From positions 113,825 through 177,824 of the forward strand of contig NZ_SEWW01000002.1 of assembly GCF_011090385.1 (NCBI RefSeq): 64,000 nucleotides of DNA, given 5' to 3'. The stretch comes from Aquirufa beregesia. GTDB taxonomy: Bacteria; Bacteroidota; Bacteroidia; Cytophagales; Spirosomataceae. Below are positions 35,555 through 45,111 of the stretch, piece by piece (position 1 is the first letter of the stretch; the number at the start of each line of letters is the position of its first letter). The notes beneath the pieces are model-generated. The model did no database searches, was not told the origin of the DNA, and was given only the letters and a program-made list of their open reading frames with translations. A program made the position numbers and the translations under genes.

Positions 35555-37366
35555 TTATTTCAATGTTTCCCGAATCTGGATATTGGCTTGTCGGATTTTA
35601 TCTTCCAACAGCTTAATCACCTTTCGGTCATAGGTCATCAACCCATTTACTTCAATTTCTACATCGGTGGTTTGGGTATATACTGCCGCCGAATAACCAA
35701 ATGGGATAAGCTTTTTCAATTTTTCAGCTAAGTCCACATAAGCCTTAGTCGCTTCTTCACTTGTCTTATATTGTACATATCCCCAATTTCGATTCGCTTC
35801 CCACAGGTGTTGGTCTAAGGCTAAACCGATGCCTCCATATTCACCCAATACATTCACCCGTTTAGAATCAAATAGTCCCATCTTAGGATCTGGATAATTG
35901 TGCATATCCAACATGTCGCCTACATCATAGTGATTACCTCCACTGGCAGGATTGACCAAGCGGGAGGGATCATAGTTTTTTGTCCATTCCACCACTTCTG
36001 GGGTTTTAAATTGGCCCCAAGCTTCATTGAAAGGCACCCATACCACCACGCTTGGATTAGAGAAGGTTAAATCCATGATTTCTTTCCATTCTTTCATGAA
36101 GTTTTCTTCCGAAACTTTTGAGCGGATCAATTCTTTATCGTTGAAATAGTTTCTAGTCACCCATTTGGGGTCTTTATCACCACTAGGCATATCTTGCCAA
36201 ACCAAAATACCCTCTCGATCACAGTGGGTATACCATCTGGCAGGCTCTACTTTTACGTGTTTGCGGATCATGTTATAGCCAAAATCCTTCGTTTTTTTAA
36301 TGTCGAACAGCAGTGCTTCGTCGGTAGGTGCCGTATATAAGCCATCTGGCCACCATCCCTGATCCAAAGGCCCCAATTGAAACACATTTTTATTGTTTAA
36401 TTGAAGTCGATGTATGCCATTGGCATCTATTTTGGTGGAAATTTTACGCATTCCGACATAGCTTTTCAATTTATCTTTGGGAAGGCCATTGCGAAGAATG
36501 GAAATTTCTAAGTCATATAAGAAAGGGGATTCGGGACTCCATAATTTGGCATTAGGGATGGCTACTAAAACATCCTGACCTATGGCAGCTTTGCCAGAAG
36601 AAATCACGTTTCCATTATCCAAAACTTTCACTTCAATGATATCGGAAGGAATAGTGCCTTCAGTCTTGGATTGAACGCTGATATTTCCTCCATCGATGTT
36701 AGGGACGGTTTTTAGTTGGCTAATGAAGGTAGATTCTACGGGTTCTAGCCAAACTGTTTGCCAAATTCCGGTTACAGGAGTATACCAAATGCTTCTTGGG
36801 TTATTCACTTGCTTACCACGTGGTTGAAAGCCTAGATCGCTTGGGTCCCAGACTTTAACCACCACTTTTTGTGCTTTATCTTTTTGTAAAAAGGCCGTTA
36901 TATCAAAACTAAAAGGAGTATATCCTCCTTGGTGGCTACCTACTTTAATATCATTGACCCAAACATCGGCTTTCCAGTCTACGGCGCCAAAATGTAGGAT
37001 GACATTTTTACTTTTCCAGGTAGAAGGAACCGTAAAAGTGCGGTGGTACCACAATTCTTTTTGATCACCAACTGTTTTTTGAACTCCAGATAAGCTGGAT
37101 TCTACCGCAAAAGGCACAAGAATTTTGCCGTCAAATTGACTCGGTATATTACTGCCCTTATCTATAATGGCATAATCCCATAGTCCATTTAAGTTTTGCC
37201 ATTGATCCCGGACCATTTGTGGTCTTGGGTATTCAGGTAGGGTATTGTTGGGGTCTACTTTTTCTGCCCAAGGACTTTTGATTTTGTTTCCTGCGGGTTT
37301 CCAGTTTTGAGCATCCACGGAGAAAAGCTGCATAGCCAAGACGGCTACAAAAAAAAGGTTTTTCAT
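35555..37366 (-). CDS. Secreted GH2-family glycoside hydrolase
   Basis: A 603-residue enzyme with a signal peptide (about 20 residues). The GH2 layout is clear: a jelly-roll sugar-binding domain (about residues 55-210, with DYAIIDKGSNIPSQF and VPFAVESSLSGV), an immunoglobulin-like domain (about 215-310), and a TIM barrel. The acid/base Glu448 lies in VPFNEAWGQ, and the nucleophile is probably Glu509 in VLGEYGG. It could be a beta-galactosidase, glucuronidase or mannosidase-like enzyme; the substrate is not decided by sequence. The adjacent AraC-type regulator may control it. Confidence 0.9.
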   Translation of the reverse strand: MKNLFFVAVLAMQLFSVDAQNWKPAGNKIKSPWAEKVDPNNTLPEYPRPQMVRDQWQNLNGLWDYAIIDKGSNIPSQFDGKILVPFAVESSLSGVQKTVGDQKELWYHRTFTVPSTWKSKNVILHFGAVDWKADVWVNDIKVGSHQGGYTPFSFDITAFLQKDKAQKVVVKVWDPSDLGFQPRGKQVNNPRSIWYTPVTGIWQTVWLEPVESTFISQLKTVPNIDGGNISVQSKTEGTIPSDIIEVKVLDNGNVISSGKAAIGQDVLVAIPNAKLWSPESPFLYDLEISILRNGLPKDKLKSYVGMRKISTKIDANGIHRLQLNNKNVFQLGPLDQGWWPDGLYTAPTDEALLFDIKKTKDFGYNMIRKHVKVEPARWYTHCDREGILVWQDMPSGDKDPKWVTRNYFNDKELIRSKVSEENFMKEWKEIMDLTFSNPSVVVWVPFNEAWGQFKTPEVVEWTKNYDPSRLVNPASGGNHYDVGDMLDMHNYPDPKMGLFDSKRVNVLGEYGGIGLALDQHLWEANRNWGYVQYKTSEEATKAYVDLAEKLKKLIPFGYSAAVYTQTTDVEIEVNGLMTYDRKVIKLLEDKIRQANIQIRETLK

Positions 37367-37445
37367 GTTAAGGTATCGATTTGAAAAACCTAAGTTATTA
37401 AAAAGCGTGAGTTCTTGGCTTTTTAGAGGAAAGATATTGATGGAA

Positions 37446-38642
37446 TTAGGCCACTTTTTGTTGCTCTGACCACACCTTTGGAGTACAACCTTCGATTTCT
37501 TTAAATGCTTGAAAAAAGCTGTTTTTGGAGGTAAACCCCGCCTCTTTCATTAATCCTTCTAAGGAATAGCGTTTTTCTTTATCTTTTACGATAAGTTCTT
37601 TCACGTACTCAATGCGGTATTTATTCTTGATAGTTGGGAACGGGGTATTAAGAACCTTATTGAAACAAAAGGAAACATGATGCTGAGGAATATTCAATGT
37701 CACTACGATATCGCGAATGGAAAATCGAGGGTTCAAGTAAGGTTTGTCTATTTCAATATAATTTAAAATGATTTGAGATAGTTCATAGAAAGAATCATCT
37801 ACTTCCAATTCTGTTTTCTCAAAGTTAGATTTTTTCTTTTTGGATTGAATGAGTTCAAGTTCTTCTACCGTTAACTGAGGAATACCATACAAGACCCTTG
37901 GGAAGAGTAAGATCAGCAAAGGCATGACAAACGCAAACATGATTAATATCCGGTAATAGGGCAAATATTCATTCAAATTACTGAAGTCGTGATCAGGGCT
38001 AAATAAAACAACAAAATTTGATGAAAGCAGAATGCTGGCTATAAACGCATTGAAGGCAACAAAAATGATGAGCCATTGGAACGTAATACGCCTTTGCATC
38101 TCATAAGAATCAGAAGAATCAGTTTCGTGCGTGCCATTTGATTTGATTAACAACAAGATCATCATCCAGGCATAATACACGTATAAAAAATTTCGGACAA
38201 AATCATGGACTAGGCTGGGTGTAAATACATGGATTTGGTTGGTGTAGAGCTCACCAGGCTGGTTAAGTATTTTGGTAACTAAGGCCAGTTTTTCATGGTA
38301 TGGTTTTAGAAAATAAGGAATCAAACCCACCAACATGTATAAGCTTGGAATGAGGTGCCAAATATCTTTTCGGGTAAGCCCTTCTTGATCCGTTACGGTG
38401 TTACGGACATATATATATGCTGCTGGTCCAATCAGGAAAAACAAGGGTGAAAAATGCCCGTAAAGAATGGCTAATAGCCAAGGTAATTGACTATCATAAG
38501 TGAATAAATAGTACTTTAAGCTAATTACTCCGATTAAAAAGTAAAAAATGGACAAGAAAATGATGCCTCTATTCTTCTTTATATTGAAATATGCAATGAT
38601 AATGGAAAATAGAAGGGATAAAAAGGGTAAGGTTAGGAACAT
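37446..38642 (-). CDS. AraC-family regulator with multi-pass membrane N-terminus
   Basis: A 398-residue protein. The first 240 or so residues contain about seven hydrophobic segments, and a polar linker follows (about 260-290). The last 110 residues are the AraC DNA-binding domain, with NIPQHHVSFCFNKVLNTPFP and a second helix-turn-helix in GFTSKNSFFQAFKEIEGCTP. This 7-TM plus AraC architecture is common in Bacteroidota, and the membrane part probably senses a ligand directly. The gene lies upstream of GH2 on the same strand, and may control GH2 or the sulfatase. No signal peptide is cleaved. Confidence 0.85.
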   Translation of the reverse strand: MFLTLPFLSLLFSIIIAYFNIKKNRGIIFLSIFYFLIGVISLKYYLFTYDSQLPWLLAILYGHFSPLFFLIGPAAYIYVRNTVTDQEGLTRKDIWHLIPSLYMLVGLIPYFLKPYHEKLALVTKILNQPGELYTNQIHVFTPSLVHDFVRNFLYVYYAWMMILLLIKSNGTHETDSSDSYEMQRRITFQWLIIFVAFNAFIASILLSSNFVVLFSPDHDFSNLNEYLPYYRILIMFAFVMPLLILLFPRVLYGIPQLTVEELELIQSKKKKSNFEKTELEVDDSFYELSQIILNYIEIDKPYLNPRFSIRDIVVTLNIPQHHVSFCFNKVLNTPFPTIKNKYRIEYVKELIVKDKEKRYSLEGLMKEAGFTSKNSFFQAFKEIEGCTPKVWSEQQKVA

Positions 38643-39325
38643 TGATGCGGGTACTTTACTAAACTAGAAATTTTGTTTGCTTTTTTTGGATTCCTTCATA
38701 AAGACCTATTTCAATGAACCGATTAAGCGATAAATTGTTAATCGAAATGATGAATATCATGCAAAAAAAATGCTAGCTGTAAACGTGGTTATAAATTTAG
38801 AACGGTATTGTTTTTTTAATGCATTTAAGTTAGATAAGCTTCGTTAGAGCTTGATTTGTTTATCTTAATCCTTTGTCCTAAAATTCAAAATCTGTACCTA
38901 ATTTATTAGCGGTTTTTAAAAAAGAAAAAATCATTTTTTTAAAAAATAGGTGTTATTTTTCTAAAGTAACCACCCTTAAGGGGCAAAATTTTAAAAAAAT
39001 AGAAAGAGACCTAACCATTAATTCCATTGTTTCTTCAGATTAATTCAAGAGACGGGTGGAATTAATTTGTATAGAATTATTAAATTATACTAATAATTGA
39101 GTTTTAGTTGAAATTTTTATAAGATTTCTCCTACTTTTAGGCTCCTGTTTTAAAAAGCAGAATCTATGATTCGAAATATTTTAGAGCAGAGAGTGTTTAT
39201 ATGATTCATTTTTAGGAGTATATGAACGTAATGTTAAGATTAAAGACAGTAACAATTATAGAACACAGGAATGCAAAAAGCCTATCGTTATTAGCGATAG
39301 GCTTTTTTATGTTATCAAGGTCCGA
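38643..39325. other. 683-base non-coding region
   Basis: This is the longest gap in the window, lying between the AraC gene start and the sulfatase stop, both on the minus strand. It is very AT-rich with several A and T tracts and ends in the sulfatase terminator (39275-39307). I see no credible ORF, tRNA or repeat. It probably holds the AraC-gene promoter, and a small RNA cannot be excluded. Confidence 0.6.
39275..39307 (-). terminator. Terminator of the sulfatase gene
   Basis: AAAAAGCCTATCG pairs with CGATAGGCTTTTT around a seven-base loop. On the minus strand, where it follows the sulfatase stop at 39326, the stem ends in a T run. Confidence 0.75.
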
Positions 39326-40849
39326 TTATTGTCCTTTTTGATATATTTCTAAAGCGTCTTTGTCGTCATATTGAATCATCTTTTGTACTAGTTGTTTTTT
39401 CAAATCGGCGATAATTTGCGCATTTTCTTTTTTATTGTAGATGTTGTGCAAATTTTTAGGGTCTTTTTTGATATCATATAATTCCCAGAAATCTTTGGGG
39501 CCATAAAAACGGACTAAGGTATATTGTGCCGTTCTTAATCCAAAGTGCGGATAGACATGATGTGGTTGTGGGTATTCATAGTAGTGGTAATAAGATTCAT
39601 TCTTCCAGTTTTTGCCTTGTCCTTTTAAAACAGGTAGAAATGATTTGCCTTGAATTTCAGCAGGGACTTTCGTTTGAGCAATATCCAGCAGTGTAGGAGC
39701 CCAATCGACATTGGACACTACTTGACTTATTTTAGTACCTGGTTTGATAGTACCAGGATATCGAATTACAAAAGGTGTCTTTAAGGATTCTTCATAAATG
39801 AATCGTTTATCAAACCAACCATGCTCTCCCAAATAGAAGCCTTGGTCTGAAGTATAAACCACTACGGTATTCTTGGCTAATCCTGATTTATCTAGATAAT
39901 CCAACAATTCACCAATGTTTCTGTCTAGGGAGTTTGCTGTAGAAAGATAGTCTTTCATGTAGCGCTGATATTTCCATTCGGCTAGGGCTTTTCCACTGAG
40001 TTTTTTCTCTTCAAACTCTTTACTGATTTTATTTTCATAGTATGCATAAAACGGAAGTCTTTGCTGAGGAGTAAAGCGATTGAAACTTCCTCCATCTCCA
40101 TTTCCGTCATATTTACCGTGAATTTTTAAATCTTGACTTAGAATCATGGTTTTATCAATCGTCATGTCTTGATCTGCTGCCGCCAATCTACCTGCATAAT
40201 TATCATAAAAAGTATCTGGTATAGGGAAAGTCACATCATCATAAGCACCTAAATCAGGAATGTCGGGTAACCAAGAGCGGTGGGTAGCTTTATGTCCAAC
40301 CACCATGAAAAAGGGTTTATTGGGATTGCGCTGATCTAACCATTCTTTAGAAAGTTGAGTAATGACATTGGTGACATACCCTTCTCGGCGTGTGGTCTTA
40401 TTCTGGCTATCTACAAAATCGGAATTATAATAACTACCATGCCCTGGAAGTATGTTCAAATAATCAAATCCATGAGGTAAGCTTCCTAAATGCATTTTCC
40501 CTACCCAGGCAGTCTGATAGCCATTTTTTTGTAATTCTTCTGGGAAAACAGCTTGTTCTATATCAAATTTCTTTTCGTTGAATTTGTAGCCATTTTTATG
40601 ACTAAATTTTCCTGTTAATAAGGTGGCCCTACTTGGCCCACAGATGGAATTGGTTACGACATTATTATACAGGATAGCACCTTCTCTGGCAATGCGATCA
40701 ATGCTGGGGGTCTTAGCCAATTTACTTCCATATGCACTGATGGCTTGTGAAGTATGATCATCCGAAATAATAAAAATGATGTTGGGTTTTTGTTTTGCTT
40801 GTCCCCAGCTATAAAAGCTAATCAGGAGTAGAATAAGTGATTTTTTCAT
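39326..40849 (-). CDS. Secreted family S1 sulfatase
   Basis: A 507-residue sulfatase with a signal peptide (about 17 residues, ending SWGQ). The metal-binding ISDDH (Asp30, Asp31) is at the N-terminus. The formylglycine signature is at Cys70 in SICGPSRATLLTG, that is C-x-P-S-R, so a formylglycine-generating enzyme is needed for activation. A later GEHGWFDKR region and the conserved C-terminal YELYDIKKDPKN-like segment (here FWELYDIKKDPKNLHN) complete the fold. It removes sulfate from a glycan, which fits the surrounding carbohydrate genes. A strong terminator follows. Confidence 0.93.
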   Translation of the reverse strand: MKKSLILLLISFYSWGQAKQKPNIIFIISDDHTSQAISAYGSKLAKTPSIDRIAREGAILYNNVVTNSICGPSRATLLTGKFSHKNGYKFNEKKFDIEQAVFPEELQKNGYQTAWVGKMHLGSLPHGFDYLNILPGHGSYYNSDFVDSQNKTTRREGYVTNVITQLSKEWLDQRNPNKPFFMVVGHKATHRSWLPDIPDLGAYDDVTFPIPDTFYDNYAGRLAAADQDMTIDKTMILSQDLKIHGKYDGNGDGGSFNRFTPQQRLPFYAYYENKISKEFEEKKLSGKALAEWKYQRYMKDYLSTANSLDRNIGELLDYLDKSGLAKNTVVVYTSDQGFYLGEHGWFDKRFIYEESLKTPFVIRYPGTIKPGTKISQVVSNVDWAPTLLDIAQTKVPAEIQGKSFLPVLKGQGKNWKNESYYHYYEYPQPHHVYPHFGLRTAQYTLVRFYGPKDFWELYDIKKDPKNLHNIYNKKENAQIIADLKKQLVQKMIQYDDKDALEIYQKGQ

Positions 40850-41019
40850 AAGATTTGTTTCAATGCTAGCCGTGAGTTTTTATTTAATGGAATATCTCTT
40901 GATTGTATAACTTGTTATTTTACAGTTTTGTATAGATAAAATACTGATTTTTTTCATTTAATTTGATTTGCCTCCTGTTGCTTGGGGTCTCTTTTTGCTT
41001 CTTTTAATAACCAATTCTT

Positions 41020-41901
41020 ATGAAAAAAATATACGCTTATTGCTTATTAGGCTTGTGTCTAAGTCTTTCTCAAGACAATTTGGCCAAACAGCCAGATAAA
41101 TATGTGAATAAAAAATCAAATATGGAAAAGAAGGCTCCCAAAGATTGGAAGCTTGGAGTGGCTCTTTATACGTTTAATGGATTTTCATTTCCAGATCAAT
41201 TAGCTAAAGCGGATAGTGCTGGATTGCATTTCATCGAAGGCTATACCTTTGGAAAGGCGGGTGCTGCCTTGAAGGATTCAGCTGTGATGAACTTGTCCAA
41301 GACAGGAGTTCGACAACTAAAACAAATGATCCAAGAAAAGGGGCTCAAGATGGAATCCATTTATTTGGTGGGAGGTAAAACCATCGATCGTTGGAAGAAG
41401 GAGTTTGATATAGCGAAAGAATTACAAGTTAATTATGTAACGGCAGAGCCTCCTGTTCATTTATGGGATGGGGTAGATAGTTTGGCTGGTATTTATAAGA
41501 TAAAAGTGGCTATTCATAATCATTGGAAAGGAACCAGTGTTTATTGGACTCCCGATTCTTTACTAATTGCCATGAAAAACCATCCAAATTTTTATGCATG
41601 TCCAGATTTAGGTCATTATCCTAAAAGTGGCATAAATCCAGTGGATGCTCTGAAAAAATTACAAGGGCGCATTATAGCCATTCATCTAAAAGATATTGCT
41701 GAATACAATAATCCCAAACTCAGGGATGTACCTATTGGAACAGGAGTAGTGAATTTCCCCGAGGTTTTTGCAGAGTTAAAGCGACAAGGGTTTCAAGGAA
41801 ATATTAACATTGAGCGGGATACCCAAGAAAAACCAAGTAATCTTTCTTCGGTCATTCGATCAGTACAATATTACAGAGAGCAGATAAGTCAACTGAAATA
41901 G
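41020..41901 (+). CDS. Exported sugar phosphate isomerase/epimerase-type TIM-barrel protein
   Basis: A 293-residue protein with a signal-like N-terminus (about 22 residues) and an AP-endonuclease-2-type TIM barrel. Markers are KLGVALYTFNGFSFPDQL (about residues 45-62), VAIHNHWKGTSVYWTP, LGHYPKSGINPVDAL and RIIAIHLKDI. Metal-binding His, Asp and Glu residues are placed as in this superfamily. Such exported isomerases are usually found in operons with GMC or Gfo/Idh oxidoreductases acting on keto-sugars. It starts a four-gene operon (41020-45077) and has a paralogue at 44229. Confidence 0.85.
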   Translation: MKKIYAYCLLGLCLSLSQDNLAKQPDKYVNKKSNMEKKAPKDWKLGVALYTFNGFSFPDQLAKADSAGLHFIEGYTFGKAGAALKDSAVMNLSKTGVRQLKQMIQEKGLKMESIYLVGGKTIDRWKKEFDIAKELQVNYVTAEPPVHLWDGVDSLAGIYKIKVAIHNHWKGTSVYWTPDSLLIAMKNHPNFYACPDLGHYPKSGINPVDALKKLQGRIIAIHLKDIAEYNNPKLRDVPIGTGVVNFPEVFAELKRQGFQGNINIERDTQEKPSNLSSVIRSVQYYREQISQLK

Positions 41902-42002
41902 GCTGTTATCAGTATAATTTACATAATCTGAATGAAACATCAGGGTAGTGAATGGTAGTGAATCCTGTTTTTTCATCCAAATTACATAAGCAATATTCCC
42001 CT

Positions 42003-42509
42003 ATGAAAAGAAGAAAGCTTTTGCAGTCAATAGCCCTTTCGGCAGGTGCTATGGTTATCTTACCCAGCTGGGCACAAGGCTGGAGTCAAGAACGTATAAT
42101 TACGACGCAAGTATTTAAGATTGAAGAAAAGGAAATGCTTCGTCTTATTGCAGGAACCTTCATTCCCGAAGGAACTTCCAAAGGAGCCAATGGAGTGGGC
42201 GTGGAACGCTTTCTCGATAAGCTTTTTAGTGATTGTTATACGGAAGGGGATCAACATAAAATTAAGACGGCTATCCAATCATTGTCTCTTCAGGCAGATT
42301 TAAACCACCACCTGTCATTTGGGGCTTGTAGCGCCGCTCAGCGAGAAGGACTTTTGTTGGATTTAGAGAAGTCGGCTGAGCATCTCTGGGCTTACACAAC
42401 GTTAAGGGCTGAAACGATTCGAGGGTATACGACCTCTGAATATGTATTGACGGAGCATTACCATTATGTCATGGCACCAGGCTTTTACCACGGGTGTGAA
42501 AATGTATAA
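42003..42509 (+). CDS. Gluconate 2-dehydrogenase subunit 3-family protein, Tat-exported
   Basis: 168 residues from the ATG at 42003; an ATG at 41952 adds an implausible leader. The N-terminus carries a twin-arginine-type signal (MKRRKLLQSIALSAGAMVI). The mature part matches the gluconate-2-dehydrogenase subunit-3 family (LRLIAGTFIPEGTSKGANGVGVERFLDKLF-type region at about residues 45-75, and TSEYVLTEHYHYVMAPG near the end). It probably escorts the flavin GMC subunit through the Tat system and anchors or stabilises it. The GMC gene starts 3 bases after its stop. Confidence 0.85.
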   Translation: MKRRKLLQSIALSAGAMVILPSWAQGWSQERIITTQVFKIEEKEMLRLIAGTFIPEGTSKGANGVGVERFLDKLFSDCYTEGDQHKIKTAIQSLSLQADLNHHLSFGACSAAQREGLLLDLEKSAEHLWAYTTLRAETIRGYTTSEYVLTEHYHYVMAPGFYHGCENV

Positions 42510-42512
42510 TTT

Positions 42513-44216
42513 ATGGCTAATTTGAATCTAAATATTGCCAAGAAAAATACCTATGATGTCATTGTCATAGGATCAGGCGCTAGTGGGGGCTGGGCTGCTA
42601 AGGAGTTTTGCGATCGAGGTTTAAAAACCTTGGTTTTGGAACGGGGCAGGCAGGTGAAGCATGTCGAAGATTATCCTACAGCCTCTAAAGCTCCTTGGGA
42701 ATTTGAACATCGTGGAACCGTAAGCTTGGCTGACAAGCAAGGTTTTTCTGCTAGTGGTTTTATGCGGGAAGAAACGAAACATTGGGCATTGCCAGATGAT
42801 GAACAGCCGGTGGTTTATGAAAAACCATTTCGCTGGACAAGGGGATATCACGTCGGAGGAAAGTCTTTATTGTGGGCTAGGCAAACCCAACGCTGGTCTG
42901 ATTATGATTTTGAAGGACCTATTCGTGATGGTTTTGCAACGGATTGGCCAATTCGATATAAAGACATCGAACCTTGGTATGAGCATGTAGAGAAGTTTGC
43001 TGGAATAGCGGGCTTTAACGATAATTTGGCAGAGCTACCTAATAGCTTAGTGCAGCCTGGTTTCGAATTAAACTGTTTAGAACAACATTTTAAGGAAACT
43101 TTAACTAAAGTATATGGCAACCGATGGGTGATTTCCGGTCGATGTGCTCACTTAACAGATCCCCAAGAAATCCATTTTCAGCAGGGCCGTGGCCGTTGTT
43201 TAAGTCAACGCCAATGTAACAGAGGATGTAATTATGGAGGATATTTTAGTAGTAATGCCTCTACCTTGCCTTGGGCAGCTAAGACAGGAAATCTAACATT
43301 GCGGCCACATTCGGTGGTGCACTCCATCATCTACGATGAGAAAAAGAACAGAGCCATTGGGGTCAATGTGATTGATGCCAATAGCCATGAAATGATACCC
43401 TTTTATGCCAAGGTGATTTTTGTCAATGGGTCTACCATCAATACCACTGCGATTCTATTGAATTCCACATCGAGTCGGTTTCCAGCGGGCTTAGGTAATG
43501 ACTCCGGTCTATTGGGGAAATTCATTGCATGGCATAATTATCGTGGGACGGCCAATGCCAGTTTTGATGGATTTAAAGACAAAAAGACGGCAGGAGGAAA
43601 TCCAAGTAATGCCTATATCCCTAGATTCAGAAATGTACTACGTCAGGAAACGGATTTCTTGCGGGGCTATGCCGTAGGTGTTGGTGGAGGTAGAGGAGAA
43701 TATTCCAAGCAAACGGGGATTGGGGATACTTTACGAGATAACTTATTGAATCGACAATTAGGTAATTGGAATATATCTGCTTGGATGATGGGGGAAACGG
43801 TTCCTACCGAGCAAAACCATATACGTCTGCATTCTGACTTGAAAGATAAATACGGGATACCGCAGATCATATTCTCCTGTGACTGGACTGAAAATGATGT
43901 TAAAATGGTCAAGGATTTTAGAGAACAAATGCAAGAAATGTTTGAAAAGGCGGGTTTCCAACAGATTAGAACAGCCGATTCTAAGTCGGCACCAGGGGCC
44001 GATATTCATGAAATGGGAGGCGTACGCATGGGTAAGAATCCTTCCCATTCTTTATTGAATGAATGGAATCAATTGCATGCTTGTAAAAATGTGTTTGTCA
44101 CGGATGGAGCTTGTATGACATCTACAGGGACGCAAAATCCCACCTTAACGTTCATGGCATTAGCGGCCCGTGCGGCTAATCATGCTGTGGATGAATTGAA
44201 GAAAAAGAACTTATAA
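42513..44216 (+). CDS. GMC-family flavin oxidoreductase (glucoside or gluconate dehydrogenase-like)
   Basis: A 567-residue flavoenzyme. The FAD Rossmann motif VIGSGASGGWAAKEF lies at about residues 17-31, and the second GMC signature region contains GGKSLLWARQTQRWSDYDF. The active-site end has DIHEMGGVRMG (His) and TGTQNPTLTFMALAARAA (Asn). It lacks its own signal peptide, consistent with piggy-back Tat export by the small subunit encoded upstream. In related bacteria such enzymes oxidise glucosides or sugars at carbon 3 or 2, passing electrons to a cytochrome or quinone. The flanking isomerases suggest a keto-sugar pathway; the exact substrate is unknown. Confidence 0.9.
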   Translation: MANLNLNIAKKNTYDVIVIGSGASGGWAAKEFCDRGLKTLVLERGRQVKHVEDYPTASKAPWEFEHRGTVSLADKQGFSASGFMREETKHWALPDDEQPVVYEKPFRWTRGYHVGGKSLLWARQTQRWSDYDFEGPIRDGFATDWPIRYKDIEPWYEHVEKFAGIAGFNDNLAELPNSLVQPGFELNCLEQHFKETLTKVYGNRWVISGRCAHLTDPQEIHFQQGRGRCLSQRQCNRGCNYGGYFSSNASTLPWAAKTGNLTLRPHSVVHSIIYDEKKNRAIGVNVIDANSHEMIPFYAKVIFVNGSTINTTAILLNSTSSRFPAGLGNDSGLLGKFIAWHNYRGTANASFDGFKDKKTAGGNPSNAYIPRFRNVLRQETDFLRGYAVGVGGGRGEYSKQTGIGDTLRDNLLNRQLGNWNISAWMMGETVPTEQNHIRLHSDLKDKYGIPQIIFSCDWTENDVKMVKDFREQMQEMFEKAGFQQIRTADSKSAPGADIHEMGGVRMGKNPSHSLLNEWNQLHACKNVFVTDGACMTSTGTQNPTLTFMALAARAANHAVDELKKKNL

Positions 44217-44228
44217 AACAAAATACAC

Positions 44229-45077
44229 ATGAAAACAAATCGATTGATGATTGCCCTTTTGGGGCTTTGCCTTAGTTTGGGAGCATATGCCCAGAAAGTA
44301 TATACCTATCCCTTGGGAGTACAGGCTTACACATTTAGAAAGCAATTTCCTCAAGACCCACTTAAAACCTTGGATATCATTAAAGGCATGGGCTTTACTG
44401 AATTAGAGGGAGGAGGCGCCAAGGGGATGACATTACAGGAATTTAAGCAACAATGCGACACTAGGGGTATTTCCATTCCTTCTACTGGAGCTGATTTTGG
44501 TGAATTAGAGAAAGATCCCATGGCCGTAGTTCAAAAGGCTAAAATCTTAGGAGCTAAATTTGTTATGTGTGCTTGGATTCCTCATAAAGGGAATGATTTT
44601 ACCTTAGAAGATGCTCAAAAAGCGGTGAATGTATTCAATAAAGCGGGGAAGGTTTTGAAAGAAAATGGATTGACCCTTTGCTACCATGACCATGGATATG
44701 AGTTTCATCCCTTTGAGAAAGGAACTTTATTGGATTACATCATTCAAAAGACGGATCCTGCCTATGTGTCTTTTGAAATGGATGTATTATGGACTTTACA
44801 CGGTGGTGGAGAAAAAATGCCGGTCAAATTATTGAAGAAATATCCTGGCCGCTGGAAATTGATGCACGTAAAAGATTTGCGTAAAGGGGTTGTGGGGGAT
44901 TTAACAGGGCATACGCCTGCTATCAATGATGTTCCTGTAGGAATGGGACAAGGTAACTGGAAAAAAATTATTCAATTAGGCAAAAAAGCGGGAGTTGAAC
45001 ATTGTTTCATTGAAGACGAAAGCGACAATGAATTGGTCAATGTGCCAATAAGTATTCAATACTTAAAAGCCTTATAA
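44229..45077 (+). CDS. Exported sugar phosphate isomerase/epimerase-type TIM-barrel protein
   Basis: A 282-residue protein with a signal peptide (about 21 residues, ending AYAQ). It belongs to the same TIM-barrel superfamily as the protein at 41020 but is clearly diverged: GVQAYTFRKQFPQDPLKTLD at the start, LCYHDHGYEFHPF, FEMDVLWTLHGG and KLMHVKDLRKG at the metal sites. The gene starts 12 bases after the GMC stop and ends the operon, with a strong terminator following. Two isomerases around one GMC enzyme suggest successive steps in one pathway. Confidence 0.85.
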   Translation: MKTNRLMIALLGLCLSLGAYAQKVYTYPLGVQAYTFRKQFPQDPLKTLDIIKGMGFTELEGGGAKGMTLQEFKQQCDTRGISIPSTGADFGELEKDPMAVVQKAKILGAKFVMCAWIPHKGNDFTLEDAQKAVNVFNKAGKVLKENGLTLCYHDHGYEFHPFEKGTLLDYIIQKTDPAYVSFEMDVLWTLHGGGEKMPVKLLKKYPGRWKLMHVKDLRKGVVGDLTGHTPAINDVPVGMGQGNWKKIIQLGKKAGVEHCFIEDESDNELVNVPISIQYLKAL

Positions 45078-45081
45078 TGTG

Positions 45082-45111
45082 AAGAGCCCCGAATCTCGGG
45101 GCTCTTTTTTT
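45082..45111. terminator. Bidirectional terminator
   Basis: AAGAGCCCCGA pairs with TCGGGGCTCTT around a three-base loop, followed by seven T on the plus strand. It closes the GMC operon and also ends the convergent TonB receptor gene. Confidence 0.85.
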
